Positions 36,259 to 44,220 of a stretch of 64,000 nt of DNA are shown one piece after another. Made by a program: the position numbers and the translations under genes. Position 1 is the first letter of the stretch. Every line of letters starts with the position of its first letter. Source of the DNA: JAVKFF01 sp040226215 (GTDB lineage: Bacteria > Pseudomonadota > Alphaproteobacteria > DSM-16000 > Inquilinaceae); contig JAVKFF010000199.1 in NCBI GenBank assembly GCA_040226215.1, positions 1 to 64,000 of the forward strand. Reading direction: 5' to 3'. Below the pieces are notes generated by a model. That model did not search any database and was not told the origin of the DNA. It worked only from the letters and a program-made list of their open reading frames with translations.

Positions 36259-36813
36259 TCACGCGCGCTTTCGCTCGTAGAACAGGATCAGACCGCCGGT
36301 CTTCAGCGGCCTGCTCTCGCGCAGCGTGAAGTGGGTACGGCCGGCGGCGGGCTTGAACAGCGGCGTGCCTTCGCCCCATACCACCGGTGCCAGGCAGAGG
36401 CGGTATTCGTCCACGAGGTCCTCGGCCATCAGCGTCGCCAGCAGGTCGGCGCTGCCGAACACGAACACGTCCCGGCCTTCCTCGGCCTTGAGGTCCTTGA
36501 CCGTTTCGGCCGCCTCGCCCTTCAGCAGCCGGCTGTTCGACCAGTCGGCCACTGCCAGTGTGCGCGATGCCACGGCCTTGTCGAGGCCGTTCATCATTTG
36601 GGCGATCGGTCCCTCTTCCTTCGTCCAGTGGTCGCGCATGCCTTCATAGGTGCGCCGGCCGAACAGCAGCGTGCCGATCTCCGCGCCCTGGTCGAGGGAG
36701 AACGCCTCCAACTCCTCGCCCCAGACCGTGCCGTGCATGTCGAGCTGCCAAGGTCCGCGACCCTCGAAATAGCCATCGAGGGTCATGACGTTCCAGGCGA
36801 TCAGTCTTCTCAT
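36259..36813 (-). CDS. Dihydrofolate reductase-like (RibD C-terminal) protein
   Basis: 184 residues of the small DHFR/RibD-C family. RLIAWNVMTLDGYFEGRGPW matches the family's N-terminal 'MSLDG' strand; GTLLFGRRTYEGM and VFVFGSADLLATLMAEDLVD follow in order. It presumably binds NADPH, but true DHFR activity is unlikely in this subgroup. It is the third gene of an ArsR-SRPBCC-DHFR operon (overlapping the SRPBCC gene by four bases), a trio often found together in proteobacteria with no settled function. Confidence 0.85.
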   Translation of the reverse strand: MRRLIAWNVMTLDGYFEGRGPWQLDMHGTVWGEELEAFSLDQGAEIGTLLFGRRTYEGMRDHWTKEEGPIAQMMNGLDKAVASRTLAVADWSNSRLLKGEAAETVKDLKAEEGRDVFVFGSADLLATLMAEDLVDEYRLCLAPVVWGEGTPLFKPAAGRTHFTLRESRPLKTGGLILFYERKRA

Positions 36814-37325
36814 CGCCGATCCTTTCCGGCGCGCTGCGCCGCGACGTGGCGCGCCAGCTTGTCGAGCGTCTGCCCGCCATACTCGACGGCGCCGAAGCCG
36901 ATCGTCGCCTGGCGTTGCGCCGCGGAGGGGTGCATCTGACGCAAGGTCAGCACGGTCTTGCCGTCACTCTGCTCGTCGAAGGTCACAAGCATGCGGAATC
37001 GGCCCGGATCGTCGTCCCGGTCCGAGCCATGCTCGACCTCCAGCAGCGTCGGCGGCTCGATCCGCAGGAAGCGCATCCGGTTGTCGTAACGCGTGCCGTT
37101 GGCGGCGACCATGTCGAAGCGCCAGATCCCGCCGGGCCGGAGGTCGATCTCCCTGGTCTCAATCGCCATGCCCTCGGGCCCGAACCAGGCCTGTATCTGG
37201 TCCGGGTCCGTCCAGGCCGAGAAGACGAGGTTGCGCGGCGCGTCGATGACCCGGGCGAAGACGATCTCCCGGTCGACGGGCCACTCGGCCCAGGCGGAGC
37301 GTGTGTCGTCGACTGTCTCGCTCAT
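36810..37325 (-). CDS. SRPBCC/AHSA1-domain protein
   Basis: 171 residues, START/AHSA1 hydrophobic-pocket fold: REIVFARVIDAPRNLVFSAW, DPDQIQAWFGPEGM, GGIWRFDMVAANG and GGQTLDKLARHVA. These proteins bind hydrophobic ligands or act as small chaperone-like factors. ATG 37325 lies five bases after the ArsR stop. The stop overlaps the DHFR-like start (ATGA). Confidence 0.87.
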   Translation of the reverse strand: MSETVDDTRSAWAEWPVDREIVFARVIDAPRNLVFSAWTDPDQIQAWFGPEGMAIETREIDLRPGGIWRFDMVAANGTRYDNRMRFLRIEPPTLLEVEHGSDRDDDPGRFRMLVTFDEQSDGKTVLTLRQMHPSAAQRQATIGFGAVEYGGQTLDKLARHVAAQRAGKDRR

Positions 37326-37329
37326 GGAT

Positions 37330-37665
37330 TCATGGCTCCCGAGTCAACTGGTTGAGGTGCTGCTCCAGGCGGTCCAGACGCCGTTCCCAGAGCGAGATGT
37401 GCTGGCGCAGCCACGCGTCGCTCGCGCGCAGGGCGCCGGTTTCGATCGTGCAGGTCCTGACCCGCCCGACCTTCTCCGACCTGACGAGACCGCTCCGCTC
37501 GAGCACGCGCACATGCTTGAGCAGTGTGGGCAGGGCGATGTCGAAGGGCCGGGACAGTTCGCCGACCGATGCCGGCCCGTCGCACAGCCGACTGACGATC
37601 GCGCGCCTTGTCGGGTCGGCGAGGGCCGAGAACGTGCGGTCGAGGTCGGTGGATAACTTAGCCAT
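37330..37665 (-). CDS. ArsR-family regulator (SRPBCC-associated)
   Basis: 111 residues, single winged helix: FSALADPTRRAIVSRLCDGP, VGELSRPFDIALPTLLKHVR, LERSGLVRSEKVGRVRTCTI, then a C-terminal helix with WERRLDRLEQHL. There are no Cys metal ligands of the classic ArsR site (alpha-3 reads DIALPTLLKH), so it does not sense arsenite that way. It leads the operon with SRPBCC and DHFR-like genes and probably represses it. ATG 37665 was chosen. A 19-base inverted near-copy of its start region stands upstream (37707-37725). Confidence 0.87.
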   Translation of the reverse strand: MAKLSTDLDRTFSALADPTRRAIVSRLCDGPASVGELSRPFDIALPTLLKHVRVLERSGLVRSEKVGRVRTCTIETGALRASDAWLRQHISLWERRLDRLEQHLNQLTREP

Positions 37666-37725
37666 ACGGGAAAGTATCCGCCTCGCCGGTCGACGGTCAA
37701 GGAAAACTTTCATCAATGGCTAAGT
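37656..37725. promoter_or_regulatory. Inverted repeat flanking the ArsR gene start
   Basis: The 19 bases across the ArsR start codon (37674 down to 37656 on the minus strand, CTTTCCCGTATGGCTAAGT) recur on the plus strand at 37707-37725 as CTTTCATCAATGGCTAAGT. Fifteen of 19 positions match and the spacing is the same. The two copies face each other across 32 bases. It may be a bipartite ArsR operator that includes the start codon, or a remnant of an inverted duplication. Confidence 0.5.
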
Positions 37726-37854
37726 ATTCGAGAAGGCGCCCGGCGGTGCTGTGGTGACAGGCCGGTGCCGGCTCTCTACCTTCTCTGGAGGGCGGCGCGA
37801 GGCGACCTCGTCCTCGCCGCGATCACGGGAGGAGCGATCCATGACGGTGCGGCC

Positions 37855-39096
37855 ATGAAGGTGATCGTTGTCGGCGCCGGTATCGCCGGGCTGACGCTGG
37901 CGAACTTCCTGACCCGGGCCGGCATCCGGGCGGAGGTCTTCGAAGCGGCGGCCGAGATCCGGCCGCTCGGTCTCGGCGTCAACATGCTGCCCCATGCCGG
38001 TCGGCTGATGCGGGAACTTGGCGTGTTCGAGGAGATGCGCCGGCGCGCCGTGGAAACCCGGGAGTCGACCTATTTCAACCGCTTCGGCCAGCACGTCTAT
38101 TCCGAGCCGGCGGGCCTCGCCGCCGGCTACGACATCCCGCAGCTCTCCATCCACCGGGCCGACATCCAGGAGCCGCTGCTGACGGCCTTCCAGGCGGCGG
38201 CGGGACCGGGGCATCTGCACCTCGCCCACCGCTGCGCCGGCTTCGACCAGGATGCGGACGGGGTGACCGCGCGCTTCATCGATACCCGCAGCGGCGAGGC
38301 GCTGCCTCCGGTGCGGGGCGACATGCTGGTGGCGGCGGACGGCATCCATTCGGTGATCCGCCGACAGCTTCACCCAGACGAGGGCGAGCCGGTCTACTCG
38401 GGTGTCAACATGTGGCGCGGCGCGACCGTCCTGCCGCCCTTCCTGGACGGCGCCAACATGTGCCGGGTCGGCTGGCTGGCCACGGGCAAGCTGGTGATCT
38501 ACCCGATCCGCAACGATGTGGACGGGCGCGGCAACCAGCTGGTCAACTGGGTGGCGGAGCTGGAGATGGCGGAGTTCCGGCGCGACAAGCGCGACTGGAA
38601 CCAGGAGGGCGAGCTCGACGAGTTCATCGAGCCCTTCAAGGACATGGCCTTCGACTGGCTCGACATCCCGGCCATGCTGCGCCGGACCGAGAGCATCCTG
38701 GAATACCCCATGGTCGACCAGGACCCGCTGCCTTTCTGGGGCCAAGGCCGGGTGACGCTGATGGGCGACGCCGCGCACCCGATGTATCCGCGCGGCTCCA
38801 ACGGCGCCGGCCAGGCGATCATCGACGGCGCGGCGCTGGCTCGCCATCTCGCGGCGGGCGGCCCTATCGCGGCGGCGCTGCGGGCCTATGAGGTTGAGCG
38901 GCGGCCGGCAACCGCCGCCGTGGTGCTGGCCAACCGGCGCAATCCGCCCGACGTGATCCTGCGCGAGGTCTACGAGCGCACAGGCGATCGGCCTTTCCGG
39001 CGCATCGAGGACGTGATCAGCCGGGCGGAGATGGCCGCGCTGACCGACCGCTACAAGCAGGTGGCGGGCTACGCCCTCGACAAGTCGGCCGGCTGA
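37855..39096 (+). CDS. FAD-dependent aromatic monooxygenase (salicylate/3-hydroxybenzoate hydroxylase type)
   Basis: 413 residues, group A flavin monooxygenase. N-terminal dinucleotide motif VIVVGAGIAGLTLANFL, central DMLVAADGIHSVIRRQL (DG motif), and FAD ribityl-binding GRVTLMGDAAHPMYPRGSNG. It uses NAD(P)H and O2 to hydroxylate an aromatic or similar ring. ATG 37855 chosen because the Rossmann strand starts there; 30 upstream in-frame residues look non-coding. It is divergent from the ArsR operon and convergent with a small membrane gene (2 bases). No other aromatic-degradation genes are nearby, so the substrate is open. Confidence 0.88.
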   Translation: MKVIVVGAGIAGLTLANFLTRAGIRAEVFEAAAEIRPLGLGVNMLPHAGRLMRELGVFEEMRRRAVETRESTYFNRFGQHVYSEPAGLAAGYDIPQLSIHRADIQEPLLTAFQAAAGPGHLHLAHRCAGFDQDADGVTARFIDTRSGEALPPVRGDMLVAADGIHSVIRRQLHPDEGEPVYSGVNMWRGATVLPPFLDGANMCRVGWLATGKLVIYPIRNDVDGRGNQLVNWVAELEMAEFRRDKRDWNQEGELDEFIEPFKDMAFDWLDIPAMLRRTESILEYPMVDQDPLPFWGQGRVTLMGDAAHPMYPRGSNGAGQAIIDGAALARHLAAGGPIAAALRAYEVERRPATAAVVLANRRNPPDVILREVYERTGDRPFRRIEDVISRAEMAALTDRYKQVAGYALDKSAG

Positions 39097-39097
39097 G

Positions 39098-39373
39098 CTA
39101 CCCGGTCGGGCCTGCTTGCGGCCCGGAGGCCGGCCGCAGCATCAGCCAGAGGGCGGGGATTGCGACGACGGCGACCAGGACGTCGAGGGGTAGCCAGAGC
39201 CAGGCGGCGAGGTCGAAGACCAGGCCGGTGGCGGTGATCAGGCCGACGGCCATGCCGCCGAGCGTCAGATAGGCCAGCACGAAAAGGGCGATGCGCTCGT
39301 AGAACGACGGCTTGGCGTCGGTCTCGGCCGACCGTGCCTCGCCGTCCAGGGACAGAGGATCCTGCCCGGTCAT
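39098..39373 (-). CDS. Small membrane protein, two helices, unknown function
   Basis: 91 residues. A polar N-terminal third (MTGQDPLSLDGEARSAETDA) is followed by helices at about 28-50 and 54-77 (ALFVLAYLTLGGMAVGLITA; LWLPLDVLVAVVAIPALWLM) and a short Pro-rich tail. GGGAG lies 11 bases before the ATG at 39373; a GTG at 39391 is an alternative start. No family recognised. It converges on the monooxygenase gene. Confidence 0.65.
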   Translation of the reverse strand: MTGQDPLSLDGEARSAETDAKPSFYERIALFVLAYLTLGGMAVGLITATGLVFDLAAWLWLPLDVLVAVVAIPALWLMLRPASGPQAGPTG

Positions 39374-39594
39374 GATGGGCGTCACTCCCACGGGTCCGGC
39401 GGGAGCGCGAAGGGCCCGATGCCGGCGCCTCCCTGTCGGACGTGGCAGGAAATGGCGCCGCCGGCCAACGTCCGCAAGCCGTCCTTGAGCCTGCTCGCTC
39501 CGACGTTTTCGCCGTGACGGTCATGCGCATTTCGCCGCTTGGCAACACCACGGTCTTGGTGCATCTGCGGCGTTTGCCTCGCGACCGAAAACCG

Positions 39595-40620
39595 ATGATC
39601 CCGCTGGAAAATCCGACGCAAGAGCGCCTGCTTGCCGGCCGGCGCCTGGAGATGGCGCTCGCTCTCGAAGATGAGGGCGACCTCGATGCGGCGTGGTGCT
39701 GCCTGGAGGAGGCGTTCGCCTGCGACCCGGACTGGGATCAGGCCTGGTTCGTCCGCGGCCGGCTGGCCGAGACGCGCGGCGACGGCGAGGCGGCGGCGCG
39801 GGCCTATCGGCGCTATCTCGACCTCGACCCGGCCGACGTCATGGGCGCAACTGCCCGCCTTGCGCTGATCGGCGCCGCGGCGACACCCGCACGCCTGCCG
39901 TCGGCCTATGTCGAGCGCCTCTTCGACGACTACGCCCCGCGCTTTGACGAGGCGCTGGTCGGCCATCTCGACTACCGCGCTCCCCAGGTGATCGCCGGGC
40001 TTCTCGACCGGCTGTGCCCCGCAGGACGGTGGACCAGCGCGCTCGATCTCGGCTGCGGCACCGGCCTGGCCGGCGTGGCGCTGGGTCGCCGGGCGGCGCG
40101 GATCGACGGCATCGACCTGTCGCGCGGGATGCTGCGCCAGGCCGAGGCGACGGGTCTCTACACGCAGCTGGTGCGTGGCGATCTGGCCGACGATGCGGCG
40201 ATTCCCGCCGGGCCCTATGATCTGGTGCTGGCGGCCGACAGTCTGAACTATCTGGGCGATCTCGCGGCACTGTTCGCGGCCGTCCGCCGGCGCCTGGCGC
40301 CGGGTGGCCTGTTCGTCTTCACACTGGAGCGTTCGGACCTGCCGGGCTACCGGCTGGGCGAAGGCCAGCGCTTCCGTCACCACGAGGCAACGGTGCGGGC
40401 CTGGGCCGGGGCCGCGATGCTGGCGGTCGCGGCCATCGAGCCCGGAGTCATCCGCACGGAACGGGGTCGGCCGGTCGAGGCACTGGCTGTGGCGCTGACA
40501 CCGCTGGTCCTGGAAACTCAAGCGCCCGGTATGATCGCGACCGGCCGAAAAGCCGGGCTAGAGATCCTCATGGGAGATGATCGTGCGGATCGTCAGCGCC
40601 AGCTCGGCATGGCTGGATAG
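39595..40620 (+). CDS. TPR-containing SAM-dependent methyltransferase
   Basis: 341 residues. Tetratricopeptide-like helices at about 10-90 (EDEGDLDAAWCCLEEAFACD; RGDGEAAARAYRRYLDLDPA) are followed by a class I methyltransferase: ALDLGCGTGLAGVALG (motif I), IDGIDLSRGML, and YDLVLAADSLNYLGDL (motif IV). The linker LPSAYVERLFDDYAPRFDEA is typical of this TPR-methyltransferase group. The substrate is unknown. The start at 39595 is uncertain, with no clear ribosome site. Its last 63 bases overlap the end of the convergent LuxR gene. Confidence 0.8.
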   Translation: MIPLENPTQERLLAGRRLEMALALEDEGDLDAAWCCLEEAFACDPDWDQAWFVRGRLAETRGDGEAAARAYRRYLDLDPADVMGATARLALIGAAATPARLPSAYVERLFDDYAPRFDEALVGHLDYRAPQVIAGLLDRLCPAGRWTSALDLGCGTGLAGVALGRRAARIDGIDLSRGMLRQAEATGLYTQLVRGDLADDAAIPAGPYDLVLAADSLNYLGDLAALFAAVRRRLAPGGLFVFTLERSDLPGYRLGEGQRFRHHEATVRAWAGAAMLAVAAIEPGVIRTERGRPVEALAVALTPLVLETQAPGMIATGRKAGLEILMGDDRADRQRQLGMAG

Positions 40621-41634
40621 CTCCAGCTTCTGCTGGATGCGCTTGGTGTAGGTGCGGGCCGATTCGTAGGTGATGCCCATCGCGATGGCGGCACTGCGCA
40701 GCGACAGTCCGGCGGCGATGAGCAGCGAGAGCGTGGTCTCCCGGCTCGTCAGGTCGAGCAGGTCGGAGACGCGCTCATGCGCGCCGAGATCGACGCTGTT
40801 CATCGGCCTGAGTTCGACGATCCAGGCGCTGGTTTCGGCATCGGCCGCCGCGCCGCCGGCCTCGCCGATCGCCCACATCCGGCAGCGCAGGAGTGCGCCT
40901 TCGGCCATGACCAGGGTCGATCGCCGGGGGATGCTGGGGTGGTCGGGAGTCGCGGTTCCGGCGAGCATCTGCCTCAGAATCGTCGAGCCGTCCCCGCCGA
41001 CGGCGAGATCGTTGGCGTAGCCCAGTTCATAGGCCCCTTCCACCAGATCGTCGATCCGCCCATTGGCGTCGAGCGTGAGATAGGTGGCGTCGTCACGCAG
41101 CGCCGGCCCGTCGCGGGCCGCGCGTAGGTGGCGGTCGCGTTCCCGCTGATTGGCGAACAGCCGGAGCCGGGCGATGGTCAGGTTGAAGATCGGCAGCAGT
41201 TCGGGCACGTGGTGTGGCGTGCTTTCGAACTGCCCGCCAAGCGCCAGATTGCCGTCGGCGAGGCGGAAGACCCCGCCGACGCCATCGACAATGCCGTTGC
41301 GAAGGATGAAGTCGTTGTAGAACTCGCTGCGCGTCATGCGTTCACGCGCGACACGCGAGTAGAGGTAGATGCGACCCTGGTGCAGGGGCTGGTGGATCAG
41401 CGGCCGCAGCTCGTCGAGATACTGGTAGCGGTCCACATAGTCGGTTGCCATGCGCTCGGGCAGGTTGCGCACCGCCGCATAGGTGGCCGCGCCACCGCCG
41501 GGAGACCAGATGACCGACGCCGTATCCGCTTGAAATGCTTTCTGGAATCCCTCAAGAACGGCGTCCCAGGCCTGCCGGCGGCCGCCATCCGCGACGGCAT
41601 GCTGAAGCGTGTCCACGAAGGTGCGGTTGGGCAT
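40558..41634 (-). CDS. LuxR-type helix-turn-helix regulator
   Basis: 358 residues. A long N-terminal region (about 1-280, with a PAS/GAF-like feel: ATYAAVRNLPERMATDYVDR, GIVDGVGGVFRLADGNLALG) is followed by a C-terminal LuxR winged helix: DLTSRETTLSLLIAAGLSLR, AIAMGITYESARTYTKRIQQ, KLELSSHAELAL. There is no receiver Asp, so it is not a classic response regulator. The input signal is unknown. Upstream, 41635-41796 contains two TGGGATTG direct repeats 29 bases apart (41720 and 41749) and a small palindrome ACCATGGT (41737-41744), possible autoregulatory sites. Confidence 0.82.
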   Translation of the reverse strand: MPNRTFVDTLQHAVADGGRRQAWDAVLEGFQKAFQADTASVIWSPGGGAATYAAVRNLPERMATDYVDRYQYLDELRPLIHQPLHQGRIYLYSRVARERMTRSEFYNDFILRNGIVDGVGGVFRLADGNLALGGQFESTPHHVPELLPIFNLTIARLRLFANQRERDRHLRAARDGPALRDDATYLTLDANGRIDDLVEGAYELGYANDLAVGGDGSTILRQMLAGTATPDHPSIPRRSTLVMAEGALLRCRMWAIGEAGGAAADAETSAWIVELRPMNSVDLGAHERVSDLLDLTSRETTLSLLIAAGLSLRSAAIAMGITYESARTYTKRIQQKLELSSHAELALTIRTIISHEDL

Positions 41635-41796
41635 GTCCCTCGGTTCCCGCTGCCAGACCAGCTCCGGATCCTACATCTTCTGGTGTTTCGAAGCCATCCC
41701 AAGGCTCAACCTTAAAAGGTGGGATTGTACAGCTAGACCATGGTATATTGGGATTGGTATTATCGCGCGGGGGTTGCGGTGATGGCCGACCGTCCC

Positions 41797-42681
41797 TCAG
41801 CCGAGCGTCGCCCTGCGTCTTGCCTGGAACTGGCGCCGGGTGAAGTAGACCAATAGCGTCGTCATCACCACGGCACCGCCGAGCAGGACTTGGCGGCTGG
41901 GTGTCTCGCCGAGCGCCAGCCAGACCCAGGTCGGACCGGTGACGCTCTCCAGCAGCATGATCAGGGAGACTTCCGGCACGGGCAGGTAGCGCGGGCCGGC
42001 GGTAATCAGCGCGAAGGCCAGCGGGATCACCGCGAGCGACAGCAGCGCCAGCCAGGGAAGGCCCGCCACCGGGACGGCGAAGGGCGCGGCGCCGATGGCA
42101 AGCACGCCCAGCGCCGCCAGCACGCTGCCGATGCCGGTGATCGGCAAGGTGTTCACGTCGCCGGCCTGGCGCAGCAAGGTGAAGAAGAGCGCGAGCGCGG
42201 TGCCGGAGCAGACGGCGGCCAGATCGCCCGACCAGGTGCCGGCGCCGATGCTGTCGGAAAAGACGATGACCAGCCCTGCCAGCACCACGGCCGAGGCGAC
42301 GATGGTGTCGGTGCGGATGCGCTCGCCCAGCAGCAGGCGCGAGAAGGCGACGGTCATCAGCGGCATGGTGGCCAGCACGATCAGCACGTTGGCGACGGCC
42401 GTGTTGTTGATGGCGTAGACGAACAGCACGCTCGACAGGCCGTAGAGCGGGGCGCCGATGAAGGCGGCGTTACCCAGACCGGTGAAGCGGTGGACGAGGC
42501 CCGGCCCGTCCATCAGCCGCGCGGCGACCAGCATGACCACGCCGGAGCCGAGACCGCGCCAGAAGACGACCGTCCAGGTTTCCGCCAGCGACAGGCGGAT
42601 GAGCAGCGCGTCGAAGGAGAGGACGAGCACGCCCAGCAGGGTGAGCAGGGCGCCCCGAGCGTGCAGCGTTGCCGGAGCCAT
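41797..42681 (-). CDS. EamA/DMT-family transporter
   Basis: 294 residues, ten predicted helices in two EamA repeats: LTLLGVLVLSFDALLIRLSL with TVVFWRGLGSGVVMLVAARL in the first, and DLAAVCSGTALALFFTLLRQ onward in the second. Probable metabolite exporter. ATG 42681 has an AGGAGG ribosome site five bases upstream, which excludes the slightly longer frame. It is divergent from the GntR/UTRA gene over 174 bases. It could serve the adjacent sugar operon, but no shared operator is visible on its side. Confidence 0.88.
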   Translation of the reverse strand: MAPATLHARGALLTLLGVLVLSFDALLIRLSLAETWTVVFWRGLGSGVVMLVAARLMDGPGLVHRFTGLGNAAFIGAPLYGLSSVLFVYAINNTAVANVLIVLATMPLMTVAFSRLLLGERIRTDTIVASAVVLAGLVIVFSDSIGAGTWSGDLAAVCSGTALALFFTLLRQAGDVNTLPITGIGSVLAALGVLAIGAAPFAVPVAGLPWLALLSLAVIPLAFALITAGPRYLPVPEVSLIMLLESVTGPTWVWLALGETPSRQVLLGGAVVMTTLLVYFTRRQFQARRRATLG

Positions 42682-42802
42682 GGCGCCTCCTGTGACAGGC
42701 GGATGCGGCCCGGTCAACGCCAATCGCGGCGCGGCGGCAGGCCCGGTGCAGACCGGTGGCGCGTCACGCGCCGCTTGCCAGAAGCGGGACCGGCGTTGCT
42801 AA

Positions 42803-42816
42803 ATCTTATACATGAC
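42803..42816. promoter_or_regulatory. Degenerate copy of the GntR operator upstream of its own gene
   Basis: ATCTTATACATGAC matches the core of the perfect palindrome at 43662-43675 (GTCTTATATAAGAC) at 11 of 14 positions. It lies 40 bases before the chosen GntR/UTRA start in the EamA-GntR divergent gap. The pairing of a weak site at the regulator and a strong site at the target operon is a common arrangement for GntR/HutC repressors. Confidence 0.55.
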
Positions 42817-42855
42817 TCACCAGCATTCATCCTTGCCTCCCATCGGGCGCCGTCG

Positions 42856-43599
42856 ATGACCGGCAAGCTGCGCACGCCGGTCGCTGTCCCGCTCTATCGC
42901 CAGGTCAAGGAGATCCTGACCAGCCGGGTGGCCCGGGGCGATTGGCGGCCGGGCGAACAGCTGCCGTCGGAGCCGCGCATCGCCCAGCAGCTCGGCGTCA
43001 GCCCCGGCACGGTGCGCAAGGCGCTGGAGGAAATGACGGCCGACGGTCTGGTGGTGCGGCGCCAGGGGGCTGGCACCTACGTCGCCACGGCGACCGCCGA
43101 CAGCTCGCTGTTCCGCTTCTTCCGCCTGGTCAACGAGGACCGCGAGCGGGTCATGCCGTCGAGCCGCGAGGTGAGGCGCGAAGTCGGCCCGGCCCAGCCG
43201 CGCGAGGCGGCGGCGCTGTCGCTCGAGACTGCCGAGGCGAAGGCGGCGATGGTCACCCGCATACGCCGCATCCGGCACAGCGCAGCGACGCCGATCATGA
43301 TCGAGACCGTGGTTCTGCCGCATGCCCGCATGAGGGGGGTTGAGGGCTGGCAGGCGGAACTGCCCAATACCCTCTACGATTTCTACCAGGAGAAGTTCGG
43401 CGTCACCATCCGCGAGGTGGAGGAGGCGCTGCGCGCCGTACCCGCCGACCGCGAGACCGCCCAGGTCTTCCAGATGGTCGAGGGCGCGCCGGTCCTCGAG
43501 ATCGAGCGCACGGCCTTCACCTTCGACCGGCTGGCGGTGGAGTACCGCCGCAGCCTGCTCGACACCACGCACTTCGCCTACCTTTCCGAACTGAGCTGA
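42856..43599 (+). CDS. GntR-family regulator with UTRA ligand domain (HutC type)
   Basis: 247 residues. N-terminal winged helix at about 10-75 (VPLYRQVKEILTSRVARGDW, LPSEPRIAQQLGVSPGTVRK, ALEEMTADGLVVRRQGAGTY), then a UTRA effector domain (IRRIRHSAATPIMIETVVLP, EEALRAVPADRETAQVFQMV, EIERTAFTFDRLAVEYRRSL). UTRA domains bind small sugar, sugar-phosphate or amino-acid ligands. It is transcribed in the same direction as the large operon that follows and is separated from it by a perfect 24-base palindrome. It is thus the likely repressor of that pathway. ATG 42856 has no strong ribosome site. Confidence 0.9.
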   Translation: MTGKLRTPVAVPLYRQVKEILTSRVARGDWRPGEQLPSEPRIAQQLGVSPGTVRKALEEMTADGLVVRRQGAGTYVATATADSSLFRFFRLVNEDRERVMPSSREVRREVGPAQPREAAALSLETAEAKAAMVTRIRRIRHSAATPIMIETVVLPHARMRGVEGWQAELPNTLYDFYQEKFGVTIREVEEALRAVPADRETAQVFQMVEGAPVLEIERTAFTFDRLAVEYRRSLLDTTHFAYLSELS

Positions 43600-43656
43600 G
43601 CGCCGCCGCCCACCCGGCACGCATCTCGCGGATTCTCCTTGCATGCCCCCTCGACT

Positions 43657-43680
43657 CTCATGTCTTATATAAGACATGAG
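43657..43680. promoter_or_regulatory. 24-base perfect palindrome, operator of the sugar operon
   Basis: Half-site CTCATGTCTTAT followed immediately by its exact reverse complement, so 12 of 12 base pairs are symmetrical. It is the only A/T-rich stretch between the GntR stop (43599) and the operon's first start (43729). A degenerate copy of its 14-base core occurs upstream of the GntR gene. I infer binding by the GntR/UTRA protein, with release by a pathway sugar or sugar phosphate. Confidence 0.8.
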
Positions 43681-43728
43681 ATAGTGGTCCCGGGCGGTAA
43701 ACCCGGCACACAGGGGAGAAGGCAGGCC

Positions 43729-44208
43729 TTGCCACGCATCGTCATCGTCGATGCCGGGAACTACAGCCGGTCGCCGGCCGCGGAGCGTTTCCTGCGCCGG
43801 GCGGTGACGGAACGGGGACTCGACGGCACGGTCGAGATCGTCTCCGGCGGGCTCAAGGACAAGCATGTCGGCGACACGCCCGACCCGCGCACCATGGCGT
43901 TCTGCCGCGAGCAGGGCCTCGACCTCGCCGATTTCCGCTGTCGCGAGATCGGCACGGCGGATTTCCAGGCCGACATCATCCTGACCATGGACAACGAGAA
44001 CCTGGAGCAGGTGCGGGCCCGGCGGCCGGACGGCGGCCGGGCGGCAGTCATGCGCTATCTCGACGCCGCGGGCATGGGCGGCGACGTGCCGGATCCCTAC
44101 TATGGGGACGACGGCGCCTTCGATCGGACCATGGCGGTGATCGCGGACGCCGCCGACGCGATCGCCGCGCGCCTGGCCGCCGGCACCGACCTGACCGAAA
44201 CCGCCTGA
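43729..44208 (+). CDS. Low-molecular-weight protein-tyrosine-phosphatase fold lacking the catalytic cysteine
   Basis: 159 residues. The family P-loop C-x5-R-S is present but its nucleophile is changed: residues 7-16 read VDAGNYSRSP, with Asp8 in place of Cys and Ser13 in place of the second Cys, while Gly10-Asn11 and Arg14-Ser15-Pro16 are kept. The late general-acid motif is intact (PDPYYGDD, Asp122). A TTG start at 43729 with GGGGAGAAGG upstream is chosen because the palindromic operator precludes a start further upstream. It cannot use the usual thiol-phosphate mechanism and may only bind an oxyanion. It is the first gene of the sugar operon. Confidence 0.75.
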   Translation: MPRIVIVDAGNYSRSPAAERFLRRAVTERGLDGTVEIVSGGLKDKHVGDTPDPRTMAFCREQGLDLADFRCREIGTADFQADIILTMDNENLEQVRARRPDGGRAAVMRYLDAAGMGGDVPDPYYGDDGAFDRTMAVIADAADAIAARLAAGTDLTETA

Positions 44209-44220
44209 GCGAAACCAACA

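Noticed and set aside
37330..37665. Metal-sensing ArsR
   Set aside because: No Cys pair in the recognition-helix region; the gene context is the SRPBCC/DHFR-like trio.
41720..41756. lux box for an acyl-homoserine-lactone regulator
   Set aside because: Only two direct 8-base repeats and a small ACCATGGT palindrome are present; no luxI gene and no autoinducer-binding motif is visible in the LuxR-type protein.
42810..42858. Short leader peptide frame before the GntR/UTRA gene
   Set aside because: A 15-codon ATG frame ends over the regulator's start codon, but there is no ribosome site and no attenuation structure to support it.
43729..44208. Active tyrosine phosphatase or arsenate reductase
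   Set aside because: Both need the P-loop cysteine, which is Asp here; the codon is GAT, two changes away from either Cys codon except by TGT at two positions.
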